Positions 9,142 to 20,625 of a stretch of DNA of 64,000 bases are shown here, piece after piece; positions within the stretch are counted from its first letter, which is position 1; the number at the start of each line of letters is the position of its first letter. Made by a program: the position numbers and the translations under genes. Origin of the DNA: Methylobacterium sp. R2-1 (GTDB taxonomy: Bacteria; Pseudomonadota; Alphaproteobacteria; Rhizobiales; Beijerinckiaceae); assembly GCF_014191355.1 (NCBI RefSeq), contig NZ_JACHWM010000004.1, forward strand, positions 62,001 through 126,000, in the 5' to 3' direction. The notes under the pieces were generated by a model. That model did no database searches. It was not told where the DNA came from and was given only the letters and a program-made list of their open reading frames with translations.

Positions 9142-10230
9142 TCATTGCGGCGTCTCTCCCGAGGCGGGCGCGCCGGGCACCATAGCGGGACTGCGCAGGG
9201 TCTGGTTCGAGGCGGCGTCCTGCGGGGTCTGGCCGGGCGCGCAGATGTTCTGCGCGGGCGCGAGGTCGAGCGAGCCGATCAGGTCGAACCGATCGGTGCC
9301 GTGGCGGATATAGGCGGTGAGCGCCTGGATCTCGCCGTCCGAGAGCTTGCCCTCGTAGCTCGGCATGATCGGCTCGTAGCCGGCGACCACGTCGCGTTGC
9401 GGCTGGAGGATCGAGTCGCGGATATAGGCTTCATCGACGCTTGCCATGCGTCCGCCCTCCAGCGGGACCGACTGTCCCCAGATCCCGGCAAGCGCGGGCG
9501 CGTGCACCTTCGAGCCGGCGTTATGGCAGCCGGAGCAGCCGCGCTCGGAGAACAGCCGCTCGCCGAGTTCGGCGAGGCCATCCCGCTCGGGCTGCCGGGT
9601 GAGCCACCGCGCGTAATCCTGCGGCTCCATCACGATGACCCGGCCGAGCATGCGCGAGTGGTCGGTGCCGCAATACTCGGTGCAGAGCAGGTGATAGGTG
9701 CCGGTCCTGGTGGCCTGGAACCACGTTTCCGTCTGCTGGTAGGGCAGGGCATCGCGCTTCAGGCGGAAGGCGGGGACGTAGAACGAGTGGATCACGTCCT
9801 GCGAGGTCAGGAGCAGGCGCACCGGCGCGCCGACGGGCACGTGCAGTTCGTTGATCTCGCGCGTGCCGCTGGGTCCTTGCGTCTTCCACATCCATTGCTT
9901 GCCGACGACGTGGATCTCGATGGCGTCCTTGGGCGGCGAGAAGGCGGCGATCTCGACTGAGGCCGCCCACCAGAAGATGAAGACGAAGATGAACAGCGTC
10001 GCGGCGGTCCAGCCGATTTCGAACTCCCGCGAAACGAGACTTGGCATCTCACCGCGTTTGGCAGACGAGCCGCGGCGAAAGCGGATCGCGAAGGTCAGGA
10101 CCAGCCCGACCACGAGCAGGACGATGGCCGAGGAGATCAGCAGGAGGCCGATGAAGATCGCATCGACCTTCGCCGCCTGAACGGAAGCCGATTCCGGCCG
10201 CAGGAAGGCGGGGATCAGGGCGTCGAGCAT
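9142..10230 (-). CDS. coxB: Cytochrome c oxidase subunit II with fused cytochrome c domain (caa3 type)
   Basis: 362 residues. The first ~100 hold two membrane helices. The cupredoxin domain carries the CuA site ([16 protein letters not shown], then [12 protein letters not shown] with Cys, Glu, Cys, His and Met ligands). A cytochrome c domain follows at about residues 225-310 with CSGCH and the Met-containing [12 protein letters not shown] region. The fusion makes this a caa3 oxidase that takes electrons through its own haem c, here probably directly from alternative complex III. The start at 10230 overlaps the stop of the preceding gene (ATGA). Confidence 0.95.
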   Translation of the reverse strand: MLDALIPAFLRPESASVQAAKVDAIFIGLLLISSAIVLLVVGLVLTFAIRFRRGSSAKRGEMPSLVSREFEIGWTAATLFIFVFIFWWAASVEIAAFSPPKDAIEIHVVGKQWMWKTQGPSGTREINELHVPVGAPVRLLLTSQDVIHSFYVPAFRLKRDALPYQQTETWFQATRTGTYHLLCTEYCGTDHSRMLGRVIVMEPQDYARWLTRQPERDGLAELGERLFSERGCSGCHNAGSKVHAPALAGIWGQSVPLEGGRMASVDEAYIRDSILQPQRDVVAGYEPIMPSYEGKLSDGEIQALTAYIRHGTDRFDLIGSLDLAPAQNICAPGQTPQDAASNQTLRSPAMVPGAPASGETPQ

Positions 10231-10751
10231 CAGGGCGTGCCTTCCCCCGGCTGGGAACTCGCGGGCGTATTGACCGTGCCCGTCCCGGAGCCGGGGGAGA
10301 GAACACGGCTCGACGCGCCGCCGCGGCTGCCGAGCGTGGGCGTCCGCTCCGGCTGGAGAGGCGCTGCGTAGGCCGCGTTGCCGCGCTCCGCGAGGTGCCG
10401 CATCGCCTCCTCGATCGGCATGCGGGCAATTCTCTTCTCGCGGTCGATCCAGGCGTAATTGTCGAGCTTGGCCCGCTGGTCCTTGAGCATCGCCGCGAGG
10501 TCGACCTCCGGGCTCTGCTGAAGCCGCGGCGGCGGGAAGACCCGCGCCTCCTGGACGAGCGGGCCGAGACCCTGGCGGTTGTAGTAGTACCGCAAGCCTC
10601 CGATGGTGACGGCGGCGAAGACGACGATGAACAGACCGGTCAGCAGCAGCGGCTTGAGCCGGATGTCGGGTGCCTCGGTACCGGGCGGGGCATGGCCGAC
10701 GACGTCGTCGTGGACCCGCGTGTGGAGTTGACCGCGTGCCGCGTCAGACAT
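10230..10751 (-). CDS. Single-pass membrane protein of unknown function in the act-cox operon
   Basis: 173 residues from the ATG at 10751, chosen over upstream in-frame codons because it overlaps the end of actF by only 8 bp and gives a sensible N-terminus (MSDAARGQL). One membrane helix lies at about residues 33-53 (LLLTGLFIVVFAAVTIGG). A periplasmic part follows with VFPPPRLQQSP and IDREKRIARMPIEEAMRHLAERG, then a Pro/Gly/Ser-rich tail. There is no Cys-x2-Cys-His or other metal motif. Its place exactly between the two complexes suggests a linker, assembly factor or supernumerary subunit of an ACIII-caa3 supercomplex. That role is inference. Confidence 0.75.
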   Translation of the reverse strand: MSDAARGQLHTRVHDDVVGHAPPGTEAPDIRLKPLLLTGLFIVVFAAVTIGGLRYYYNRQGLGPLVQEARVFPPPRLQQSPEVDLAAMLKDQRAKLDNYAWIDREKRIARMPIEEAMRHLAERGNAAYAAPLQPERTPTLGSRGGASSRVLSPGSGTGTVNTPASSQPGEGTP

Positions 10752-11700
10752 GACGGAGCCTCCCGCCACGCCGGACGATGAGCCGGGAGGCGAAGCCCGA
10801 GAGGAGCACCAGCGCAATGAGAGCGACTACGGTCGCCGCGGCGGCGGAGCTGGCCTCATCCCCGTAGGCCGGGAGAACGAGCCAGGCGAAGTGAACGGCC
10901 ACGCCGACCAGCACGAGCAGGCCGACGCCGCGCAGCAGCGACGGGCTTCTTCGGACGGCCGAGAAGAGAAGGGCGAGGAAGGGCAGGATCCCGCCGAGGA
11001 TCAGGCCGGCGACGAGGACGCCGCCCCAAGGGCTCGCGCCACGCTTCAGATACCACGCCGCCTTGGGCGGCAGGTCGCCGTACCACGCCACGATGTAGGA
11101 CATCAGCTCGAGGTAGATCACGCCGAGGAGCGTCGCGAGCATCAGGCCGGCGAGGTCGGAGGCGCTGCGGGCGTCAACGCTCGGCGGGCTCACCAGCGCG
11201 GCGAAGGCGAGTGCGGCGAGGATCTGGTGGAGCGCGACGTCGGCGGGAAAGGCCGAGGCGTTGAAACCGGGCTCGACCGAAAGAATCCAGTCGACGGAGA
11301 CGAGGCTGATGGTCAGACCGTAGAAGGTGAGGCCCAGGGCGGCAGTGAGCGTGCCGGCTCGGCCGGAGAGGCACAGAGCCGAGAGCGCCGACCAGCCGAG
11401 CAGGGTCACGGCCGCGCGGACGAGGAACAGCGTCGGATCGAGGTAGAGGCGCAGGACATCGGGTTTGGCGCCCTTGCCCGAGGCCCAGGGGAAGGCGTGA
11501 TCGAGCCCGAGGGCGACGCCGAGGAAGGCCAGCGCGGCGAGCGGCACGAGGGCGGTTGCCGGCCGCAGTGCGGGCGCCAGGGTCTCGCCCCAGCGGCCGC
11601 CGGTCACCGTATGGATCATGACGAGGACGAGGGCGCCGAAAGGCACCGCGCTCCACACGATCCAGGCGAGGAGCCAGCCGCGGAACAGGGCATCGCTCAC
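10744..11700 (-). CDS. actF: Alternative complex III membrane subunit ActF
   Basis: 318 residues, hydrophobic, with about nine to ten membrane helices and the opening RGWLLAWIVWSAVPFGALVL. The pattern and operon position (between the mono-haem ActE and the oxidase genes) match ActF, the NrfD-like second large membrane subunit of the quinol:cytochrome c oxidoreductase. It starts at a GTG at 11700 whose last bases overlap the actE stop (GTGA). No cofactor motif is expected or seen. Confidence 0.85.
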   Translation of the reverse strand: MSDALFRGWLLAWIVWSAVPFGALVLVMIHTVTGGRWGETLAPALRPATALVPLAALAFLGVALGLDHAFPWASGKGAKPDVLRLYLDPTLFLVRAAVTLLGWSALSALCLSGRAGTLTAALGLTFYGLTISLVSVDWILSVEPGFNASAFPADVALHQILAALAFAALVSPPSVDARSASDLAGLMLATLLGVIYLELMSYIVAWYGDLPPKAAWYLKRGASPWGGVLVAGLILGGILPFLALLFSAVRRSPSLLRGVGLLVLVGVAVHFAWLVLPAYGDEASSAAAATVVALIALVLLSGFASRLIVRRGGRLRHV

Positions 11701-12224
11701 GGCAGCTTCTCCGCGAGATCGGAGGCGTCAGCGACGCGGGCGCCCTGCGAGAGCTGCAGCGCGCGGATATAGACGGCGATCGCCCAACGGTCGCGCGGCT
11801 CGACCCGGTTGGCGTAGGCGTACATCACGCCGTAGCCGCGGGTGACGACATCGACGAAGTAGGCGGCCGGTGCCGCCCGCAGGCGGTCCTCGTGATAGGA
11901 GGGCGGGGCGGGAAAGCCGCGCTGCACCACCATGCCGTCGCCGTGGCCGGTATAGCCGTGGCAGGGCGTGCAGATCGCGTCGTAGCGCTGACGCCCGCGC
12001 TCCAGCAGGGCGGCATCCACGGACGGCGGCTCGCGCAGGGCGGTCTCGCGGGCGAGCGCGCCGACCTCGACCGTGCCCTCCGGCGGGCGGCGCGCCTCCG
12101 CGTGGTCGGGAAAGAGCGGGGCATTGCCGTAGACCTCGTAGCGCGCCTGCTGGCGCATCGACTGGTCCTCGCAGGCAGCCAGGATGGCCAGTAGCGGCAG
12201 CAGCAGGGGGAGGGCGCGCCTCAC
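11697..12224 (-). CDS. actE: Alternative complex III mono-haem cytochrome c, ActE (lipoprotein)
   Basis: 175 residues from a GTG at 12224 that overlaps the actD stop (GTGA). A short signal with lipobox LAAC at about residues 13-16 predicts lipid anchoring. The cytochrome c domain has ICTPCHGYTGHGDG, and a downstream VMYAYANRVEPRDRWAIAVYIRALQ segment with the likely Met ligand. ActE carries electrons from the pentahaem subunit side towards the oxidase. The open frame continues upstream to 12527, but that part lies inside actD and is not used. Confidence 0.9.
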   Translation of the reverse strand: MRRALPLLLPLLAILAACEDQSMRQQARYEVYGNAPLFPDHAEARRPPEGTVEVGALARETALREPPSVDAALLERGRQRYDAICTPCHGYTGHGDGMVVQRGFPAPPSYHEDRLRAAPAAYFVDVVTRGYGVMYAYANRVEPRDRWAIAVYIRALQLSQGARVADASDLAEKLP

Positions 12225-12735
12225 GGATGCATCTCCGCGACGAGGAGGGCGCCGGCCCGCTCCAGGCTCTCGCGGAGCGCCGTCGCGTCGGCATCCTTCG
12301 ACGCGATAAGGAGCATGAAGCGGTCCTGGCTCGCGCGCTCGAATTGCGGGATCGCGAAGAGCGGATGGTGCAGGCGCGGCAATCCGCAGGTCCAGAACAG
12401 GACGACGAGGCCCGTGATCGCCGCGATCAGCACGCCGAACTCGAACGGTACCAGCAGGAAGACCAGCCAGGAATGCAGCGGACGCCCGCCTGTGTTCAGC
12501 GGATAATCGATCACCGACGCGTACCATTGCAGGGCGTACATCGCCGCCGCCGCGCCGAATCCGGCCAGAGCCATCGCCGGCCGCACGCGGTTGCGCGGCG
12601 GCGCGAAGGCATCCGTGAGGTCCGGCACCGGGAAGGGTGTGAAGGCGTCGAGCGCGCGGTGGCCGTCAGCGGCGGCCAGCCGCATCGCCCGCACCAGCGC
12701 CTCGGGGTTGTCGAACTCGGCGAGGAGCGGGGCGC

Positions 12736-12739
<4 letters not shown>
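12221..12739 (-). CDS. actD: Alternative complex III small membrane subunit ActD (DUF3341)
   Basis: 172 residues with the family layout: an N-terminal soluble part opening with AEFDNPEALVRAMRLA, then DAFTPFPVPDLTDAF, two membrane helices (about residues 59-79 and 95-120), and a C-terminal soluble tail. The ATG at 12739 overlaps the actC stop (ATGA). ActD packs next to the ActC/ActF pair in known complexes. No redox site is visible. Confidence 0.88.
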
Positions 12740-14102
<1,363 letters not shown>

Positions 14103-14106
<4 letters not shown>

Positions 14107-16913
14107 GCATGTTCCTCCTTCAGGTCCGGGTTCGGGGAGCGGAGGTTCGCGAGGTAGGTCGTACGTGGGCGGGTGTTCAGTTCCTCCATCAGCGCGTAGT
14201 GGCGCGGATCCTTGCGCAGTTCGGTGATGGCGTTGCCGGGCTTGGCGAGATCGCCGAACTGGATCGCCCGCGTCGGGCAGGCGGATTGGCAGGCTGTGGT
14301 GACGGGGCCCATCGCGCGGCCGTCTCGCTCGGCCGCCTGCCGCTCGGTGGCGATGCGCTGGATGCAGTAGGTGCATTTCTCCATCACGCCGCGGGCGCGG
14401 ACCGTGACGTTCGGGTTGCGCTGTGCCTTCACCGATTCCGCGCCGAGATTCGCGTAGGGCTGGCCGTCCGCGTAGCCGAAGAAGTTGAAGCGGCGGACCT
14501 TGTAGGGGCAGTTCGCCTCGCAGAAGCGGGTGCCGACGCAGCGATTGTAGACCTGAAGGTTCAGGCCCTCGCCGTCATGGACGGAGGCCGCGACGGGGCA
14601 GACCGGCTCGCAAGGCGCGTGCTCGCAATGCATGCAGGGCACGGGCTGGAACCCGGCGCGCGGCGCCTCAGGGCCGCCCTCGTCGTAGATGTCGATCCGC
14701 AGCCAGTGCATCATCCGGCCGCGCGCGATCTCTTCCGGGCCGACCACGGGCACGTTGTTCTCGGATTGGCAGGCGACGACGCAGGCATTGCAGCCGATGC
14801 AGGCATCGGTGTCGATCACCATCGCCCAGGCATGGCCGTCCTTGTCGCCCTTCCACGGATCGAGCAGGGACGGCTGATCCGCCCCGATCCCCTTCGGCTC
14901 GGCGCTCGCCAGTGCGGCAAGGTCGATCTGCCGGCACAGTTTTCGGGTCTCGCCCTCGATCTCGACGTAGTTCTGCGTGCGCAGGATCGTCTCGGTCCGG
15001 TCGGACTTCGCGAGATCGACGCCGGTCACGAGCCAGGGCGAGGCCGCGCTCGCGAGCCCATAGGCGTTCGCACCGATGCCGTTGCCGATGGCGCCGGCCC
15101 GCTCGCGACCGTAGCCGAGCGTCAGCATGCCGACGCCCTCGGCGACGCCGGACTCGATCACGATCGGCACCTCGATGGCGCGCCCACCCGCGCTCGCGCG
15201 CACGACATCACCGGCCTCGAGCCCGCGCCGCCCGGCGTCCGCGCGGGAGAGTGCGAGCGCGTTGCCCCAGACCTGCTTCGAGATCGGCTTCGGGCATTCC
15301 TGAAGCCACGCATTGTTGGCGAAGCGCCCGTCCCAGAGGCAGGGGTCCGGCCGAAGCTCGACGGTGAGGCCCGCGCCCCGACGGGTCTCGGGCAGGGCGA
15401 TCAGGCGCGGCTCGCCGGGGTCGAGGGTCGGTGCCGCCGTGCCGTCGATGACGCCGTCGTGCAGGCAGCGGCGCCACCAGCCCTCGAAGTCTCCGCCGCC
15501 GCGCTCCCGCCACGTCTCGCGCACAAGCGCATATCCGGCCGTCGCGGCACGGCCGGAAAACAGCGGCAGGATCTGGTGGAGCGAGCGCCCGTCATAGAGT
15601 GGGCGCAGCAGCGGCTGGACCAAACTTACGGTGCCATCGGTCGCGCGCAGGTCCGACCAGCTTTCCAGTTCATGCGTCAGCGGCAGGTGCCAGTGGGTCG
15701 CGCCCGCGGTCTCGTTGCCGTGCAGTCCGGCATGGAGGCTGAAGCGGGCACGCCCGATGCGCTTGGCGAGGTCGAGATCGGCGGGCGCCGTCGCGACCGG
15801 ATTGCACCCGAGGATCGCGAGGCACGTCACGGCACCGCGGTCGAGCGCGCTCGCCAGATCGGAGAGCGTTGCCGGTTTGCGTCCCTCGATCCCGTCCGGC
15901 GGCTCGATGAAGTCCACCGGCGCGCGGAGGCGCGCGTTGATCCAGTGCGCGAGCGCGTGGCATTCCGGCGCGAGGGTGGGCCCGGCCAGCACCAGCGCGC
16001 GTCCCTCCTCCCTCTTGAGATCGTCGGCGGCGGCCTGGGCGAATAGCCGCGCCGCCTCGGGCAGTTCGGGGACAGGCAAACCGGCCCCGAGCGTGTTGGC
16101 GACCACCGTCAGAACCGCCGGCTGATCGAGGGGATGGACGGCCCGGCGCGCATCCGCCTTCACGCCGGTCAGCGTCAGCGCGGCCTCCGCCACGTAGAGG
16201 CGGCCGAACCGCGCCGTATCGCGCCGCCGGCTGATAAGCGCGTTCGAAAACCGGATCTGGTCGGGCCCGGGCCCGAGCGGGTCGGCGCCGACGCACAGGA
16301 TCGTTTCGGCCCGGTCGAGCCGGGGCAGCGCGCGCAGACGGCGGCCGAATGCGAGCTCGGCCCCGCGTTCGGCATTCACGTCATCAGCCGGCTCATGCCC
16401 TTGCCACGTCGCTTCCGGCAGGGCGCGCAGCAGGACATCGATCTGGCGGGCGAGGGTCGGCGAGGTGACGCGGCCGGTGACGAGATGCAGGCCGCGCCCG
16501 CGGGCCGCCTGAACCGTCGCGAGCGGTCCGCTCAGCGCCCGCTCGAACATCTCCCAGGAGGCGATGCCGTTGACCCGCTCGGTCACCGTGCGCGAGCGAT
16601 CGGGATCGTAGAGGTCGAGGATCGCGGCCTCCGCGAACACGTCGGTCGCCCCGAGGCTTCCCGGATGCAACGGATTGCCCTCGATCTTGATCGGCCGTCC
16701 ATCCACCGCGATGGCATGGACCCCGCGCGCCCAGCCGCTCAGGGAAACGGCCGTCGCGTAGCGCACGGGCACGCCGGGTAGGAGCTGCTCGGGCGAGTGC
16801 ACATACGGCACGATGGTCTCGACCGGCTTGGAGCAGCCGCCCGCAGCGAGCGTGATGCCGGCGCCGAGCAGGCGCAGCGCCTCGCGGCGCGAGGGCGTCG
16901 TCAGCGGTGACAT
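14103..16913 (-). CDS. actB: Alternative complex III iron-sulphur / molybdopterin-fold subunit ActB
   Basis: 936 residues from the ATG at 16913, which overlaps the end of actA by 13 bp. The N-terminus has a twin-Arg motif (SRREALRLLGAG) and a Cys after LAAGG, so Tat export and a lipid anchor are possible. Residues ~40-690 look like a molybdopterin-oxidoreductase fold; in ActB this part lacks the cofactor. A ferredoxin-like part at ~730-880 carries Cys clusters: CIGCNACVVACQSEN, CMHCEHAPCEPVCPV, CVGTRFCEANCPYK and CTYCIQRI. It wires electrons from the quinol site to the haem subunits. Frames that run further upstream belong to actA sequence in another frame. Confidence 0.94.
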
Positions 16914-17560
16914 ATCGAGCACTCGCTCAGCCGCTCGGGCGATTTGATGTGGCGCTTCTCGGCAAAGCGGGCGCCGATCACCGCCTGATCGGCCGGCGGC
17001 TTCCAGGTCATGTCGAACACCGCATCGTGCGGGCGAAGGCTCGGTGCCGGGTCGCGATGGCAGTCGAGGCACCAGCCCATGGTGAGCGGGGCCGACGGCC
17101 GCATCAGCTTCATGGTCTGGACCGGGCCGTGGCAGGTCGAGCAGCCGACGCCCTTGGCCACGTGCACCGCGTGATTGAAGTAGACATAGGCCGGCAGGTT
17201 GTGGACCCGGTTCCACGTCAGCGGGCGCCCCTCGGCGAGGCTCTGGCGCACTGGCGCCAGCATCGGCGCGTTGGTCCATTCCTGCGAGTGGCAGCTCATG
17301 CAGGTCTCGGTCGGCGGAATGCCGGCAAAGGCCGCCTTCTCCACCGAGGTGTGGCAGTAGCGGCAATCGATCCCGAGGCCGCCGACATGATGCTCGTGGC
17401 TGAACGGCACCGGTTGCTCAACGGTCACGTCCTGGGCCGTCGCGTAGGGCGAGCGCCACAGCGTGTAGGCGAGCCCCACCGCCAGAACCGGCGCGGCCCC
17501 GATCGAGGCGAGGACGACACGAGCCACGGTGTCCGCGCCCGGATGAAAGATCTGCACCAT
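16901..17560 (-). CDS. actA: Alternative complex III pentahaem cytochrome c, ActA
   Basis: 219 residues from the ATG at 17560, chosen because it puts one membrane anchor (about residues 13-33) at the N-terminus; an upstream start at 17638 would add an unlikely 26-residue Cys-containing lead. Five haem c sites are visible: CRYCH, CMSCH, CSTCH, CLDCH and CSICH, the last just before the stop. The extra His residues of FSHEHH and FNHAVH can serve as distal ligands. It is the first gene of the act-cox operon, so the promoter should lie upstream of 17560. Confidence 0.94.
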   Translation of the reverse strand: MVQIFHPGADTVARVVLASIGAAPVLAVGLAYTLWRSPYATAQDVTVEQPVPFSHEHHVGGLGIDCRYCHTSVEKAAFAGIPPTETCMSCHSQEWTNAPMLAPVRQSLAEGRPLTWNRVHNLPAYVYFNHAVHVAKGVGCSTCHGPVQTMKLMRPSAPLTMGWCLDCHRDPAPSLRPHDAVFDMTWKPPADQAVIGARFAEKRHIKSPERLSECSICHR

Positions 17561-18368
17561 CCCGCGCGAGACGCCTTCCACGCACCCACTTTGGCATCGT
17601 TTCAGTTCGAGACTGATCCAGTCCTGCTGCTTTTGCAAGCAGCGGCGTCGATATGTTTCAAATTGCCTTACAAGATTTCTTTAGAGTCCGCGCTCGCAGG
17701 CAGAAAAAACCATCAAAAAGCACAGATATGCACTATAGAGACATCATATATTGCGGAATAGCTCTGGCAACGTCTTAGAACACGCTCGGTTCCACCCCAT
17801 GGTGTTGCGCGCGATCGAAACCGCAGCGCTGTCGCCAAGGCATCACAGGTGCTCCCGCGCAGGCACGGAGGCTGACTTGAACGGCAAACCTTCAGCGTGC
17901 GGGAAAGATCAATCGCAGCCCTGCGGCGCGCGGATGGAGGCGGGTCAAAGAAGGGGTTCGTCAGGAAGCGCGGCTGAACGCCCGGCACGCTTGTCGTGCG
18001 CCTTGATCGCTACGCGGAACGGCACCGTCCGCGGGACAGAACAACTCAGCGCCCGCGTCGCGCCGCATGATCCGGCAGCCAACTTCCGGGACAAAGCCGC
18101 CGGGGGTTTCACGGCCTGACGCTCGTCAGCGGGTCCGCTCCGCGCCGGTAACCTTTCAGTAAACAAACATCGTTAACGAAATGCTTGAACGCCCGACGAG
18201 ATGTCTTGCGGGTGACGGCCACCGCACCGACCCCAATCGGACAGCGCAGTCTCACCGGAAACATATCAAGTGGGCCGCGACGTCGGATCGAAGCCGACCA
18301 CCTCCCGGCCGGTACGTCCTTGGATCATCGTTCGAGGTCGTCCGACCTCGTCAGCGGAAAGCTTTGCC
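17561..18368. other. Divergent intergenic region, actA / coiled-coil gene
   Basis: About 800 bp between two divergently transcribed genes. The part from 17640 to 17760 is A/T-rich compared with the neighbourhood and is a good candidate for the act-cox promoter. Frames at 17751-18119 have no domain or ribosome binding site that I trust. A TTAACGAAATGC stretch near 18171 recalls half-sites of cell-cycle regulators but is too short to assign. Confidence 0.45.
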
Positions 18369-19196
18369 ATGTCGGAGACGGTCCAAGCGGGCGAGAGCGC
18401 GGCGAAGACGACGGCTGGAACGATCTCGCCCGAGGAGATGCTGAAGCAGGCGGTCGCCGGTGCAAAGGCCGAGCCGGTCGCAGCGCCGGCCGCGCCGCTC
18501 GCTCGCAAGACCTTCCGCCTCGGCGCCAACGGTCGCCTCGCCGCAGCGAGCGTGGCCGCCCTGATCGGCGGCCTCTCCCTCGGCCTTCTGGCCGCGCCGC
18601 AGGAGCGTTCCGGCGCGGTGCTCACGCAGGTTCAAGCCGAGCTGTCGGCGGGACGGGCGGAATCGGCTCGGCTCGCGCAGGAGATCGACCGGCTGGCGCG
18701 CACCGCCATGGCCCTGCGCGAGGCGAGTGAGGCCGCTCGCGGTGAGACCAAGTCGCTCGCGACTAGCCTCAGCGACCGGATCGGACGCAGCGAACAGGCG
18801 CTCGATAAGCGGCTGACGAACTTGTCCGAGACGGTGGCCCGCGGCGAGCGCGAGCAGAGCGAGCGCATCGCCGGCATGATCGCGCAATTGGAGAAGAAGT
18901 CACAGGCCGTCATGGCTGCCGTCCCGGCCAAGATTGAGCCAAAGCTCGAGCTGAAGCAGGAGCCGACGCAGACTGGCAGCCTCCCCGACAAGCCGAAGAC
19001 CGAGACCCTGGACGCTTGGGCTCTGCGCGACGTCTACGACGGCGTCGCCATCCTCGAAGATCGCCGCCGTCGGCTCGTCGAAGTCGGACGGGGCGATGCC
19101 GTGCCCGGCATCGGCCGAGTTGAGGCAATCGAGCGTCGAGGTCGGCAATGGGTTGTTGTCACGCGCCAGGGCATCATCACGCCCCAGGCGTGGTAG
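18369..19196 (+). CDS. Membrane-anchored coiled-coil protein of unknown function
   Basis: 275 residues from the ATG at 18369; an in-frame start at 18270 has no support. Residues 1-55 are Ala-rich and polar. A membrane helix lies at about 57-77 (LAAASVAALIGGLSLGLLAA). A long heptad-rich segment at about 85-190 is a predicted coiled coil. A compact C-terminal part contains LDAWALRDVYDGVAIL, RRRRLVEVGRGDAVPGIGRV and WVVVTRQGIITPQ. That last part is conserved-looking and resembles periplasmic domains of unknown function in Rhizobiales. No enzyme motif is seen. Confidence 0.75.
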   Translation: MSETVQAGESAAKTTAGTISPEEMLKQAVAGAKAEPVAAPAAPLARKTFRLGANGRLAAASVAALIGGLSLGLLAAPQERSGAVLTQVQAELSAGRAESARLAQEIDRLARTAMALREASEAARGETKSLATSLSDRIGRSEQALDKRLTNLSETVARGEREQSERIAGMIAQLEKKSQAVMAAVPAKIEPKLELKQEPTQTGSLPDKPKTETLDAWALRDVYDGVAILEDRRRRLVEVGRGDAVPGIGRVEAIERRGRQWVVVTRQGIITPQAW

Positions 19197-19227
19197 GGAC
19201 ACGCCCGCACCGGATGACTGAATCGGT

Positions 19228-19443
19228 TCAGGTCACCGGCACGACTTCGGCGGGTGTGAGCGCGGCGAGCGTTGCACCCGGCACGACCGGGGCCGACTCG
19301 GCAAGCATGGTTGCCCGCTCTACGCGCATCCGGCCGCGCTCTCGCGCCTCGTCTCGCGCCTTCGGCGTAGCGTGGAGGACCATTGCGAGAAACACCTCGC
19401 CGTTACCCTGCTCTGTCAGACTCTTCGCGTCGAAGACTGGCAT
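19228..19443 (-). CDS. Small hypothetical protein
   Basis: A 71-residue frame with sensible composition (opening MPVFDAKSLTEQGNGEVFLA), preceded on its strand by a GGGAGCGGG purine stretch 3-10 nt before the ATG. No domain is recognised. It lies in a gap between two genes pointing in different directions. I consider it possible rather than likely. Confidence 0.35.
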   Translation of the reverse strand: MPVFDAKSLTEQGNGEVFLAMVLHATPKARDEARERGRMRVERATMLAESAPVVPGATLAALTPAEVVPVT

Positions 19444-19628
19444 GACCCGCTCCCGCCCTCGGCGAGGGCACGCGGTTTACGAGCAAAAGCTCGACCGTTG
19501 GTGAAGAACCAGCGAGTTGGGGATAAGTTCCGCCAGTTCTTCGGCTTTAACCGCACTTTCATATTTGCACCGCACCAGAGGCTACTGCGGTGCGAAGCCG
19601 CACGCGACTGCCGCAATAGTTGTACAAC
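19444..19628. other. Short gap without recognised features
   Basis: No gene, repeat or site that I can support lies between the small hypothetical frame and the SMP-30-like gene. Confidence 0.4.
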
Positions 19629-20513
19629 TCATGTCTGCGGCAAATCCAGAAGATCTGCCGCGACACCGCAGAAGTCCGTCTCGACCTGATAGAGATGGCC
19701 CGCCATCGGATCGAGCGTCGGATCTCGGCCGCGTCGGCAAGTCGTCACGTAGAGGGTCGAAAGGTCGACTCCGCCGAAAGCACACTTCGTGACGAGCGGC
19801 GTGGGCATCGGCACGACGTACTCGGCACGCCCGTCCGGGGCGAAACGGGTGATGCGTCCGGCGCCGTAATGGCATATCCAGAGATGGCCCTCGGCGTCGA
19901 TCGTCAGGCCGTCCGGCTTGCCCCAGCCTTCCTCGAACTGAAGGAGAGGCCGAGCCTCACCGATCCGACCCTCGTCGAGGTCGTGAACCCGTACAATGCC
20001 GTCGGCCGTGTCGGTCGTGTAGAGACGGCGGCCGTCCGGACTCACGACGGGGCCGTTCGTTACGACGGCCGCGCTACCGAACGTTTCGAGGTGCGCTCCG
20101 TCCCAGCGATGGAAGCGGCCGGTTTCCGCTTTCTCCCCGTCATCCATGCTGCCGAAATAGAGCCGGCCGTCCGGCCCGATCTGTCCGCTGTTCAGCCGAT
20201 TGCCCTCAGGGTAGTCGTCCGGGCGCACCAGCGGCGTGCGGGATCCGTCCGACAGCCGCAGGGCGGCAACGCCCGATTTGAAGCCGGCAACGACGCGATC
20301 CGGATCCTTGGTCAGCAGGGCGAAGCCGATCTTTTCATCGAGCGGCAGGCGTACCGTCACGTTCGTGGACGGCCAGTGGCGCCAGACCGCCGGGTTCTCG
20401 ATGTCGACCCAGAGCAGCGAACCGTCGCGGGCATCCCATACGACCTCCTCGCCGAGGGCGCAGCCGCAAGCAACGGCAACGCGCGGCGTGTGGGGATGGA
20501 CGGGTGGGGTCAT
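19629..20513 (-). CDS. SMP-30/gluconolactonase/LRE family protein (sugar lactonase)
   Basis: 294 residues from the ATG at 20513. It follows the six-bladed propeller pattern of the SMP-30 family: CALGEEVVWDARDGSLLWVDIE at blade one (the Glu is a predicted metal ligand), GRLYFGSMDD, VVTNGPVVSPDGRRLY (Asn ligand), and KPDGLTIDAEGHLWI with the catalytic Asp. Family members hydrolyse sugar lactones with a divalent metal. A 112-bp gap separates it from the flavoprotein gene upstream, and both may share a transcript. The substrate cannot be told from sequence. Confidence 0.88.
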   Translation of the reverse strand: MTPPVHPHTPRVAVACGCALGEEVVWDARDGSLLWVDIENPAVWRHWPSTNVTVRLPLDEKIGFALLTKDPDRVVAGFKSGVAALRLSDGSRTPLVRPDDYPEGNRLNSGQIGPDGRLYFGSMDDGEKAETGRFHRWDGAHLETFGSAAVVTNGPVVSPDGRRLYTTDTADGIVRVHDLDEGRIGEARPLLQFEEGWGKPDGLTIDAEGHLWICHYGAGRITRFAPDGRAEYVVPMPTPLVTKCAFGGVDLSTLYVTTCRRGRDPTLDPMAGHLYQVETDFCGVAADLLDLPQT

Positions 20514-20625
20514 CACGGCTCCGGAGTGCTGAAAGCGGAGTGGCGTTCGCCCCCGCTTTGAGCAACGCGCCGCCTCGTCACTTTTTCCGTCACGCAGGGA
20601 GCGGATGCAGCCGGAAGCGCCCGCG

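Noticed and set aside
14109..16046. 645-codon plus-strand frame
   Set aside because: Antisense to actB, which carries clear iron-sulphur motifs. No independent domain evidence.
16914..17366. N-terminal extension of actB to about 17366
   Set aside because: It overlaps the actA coding sequence with five haem sites in another frame. The ATG at 16913 gives the proper twin-Arg start.
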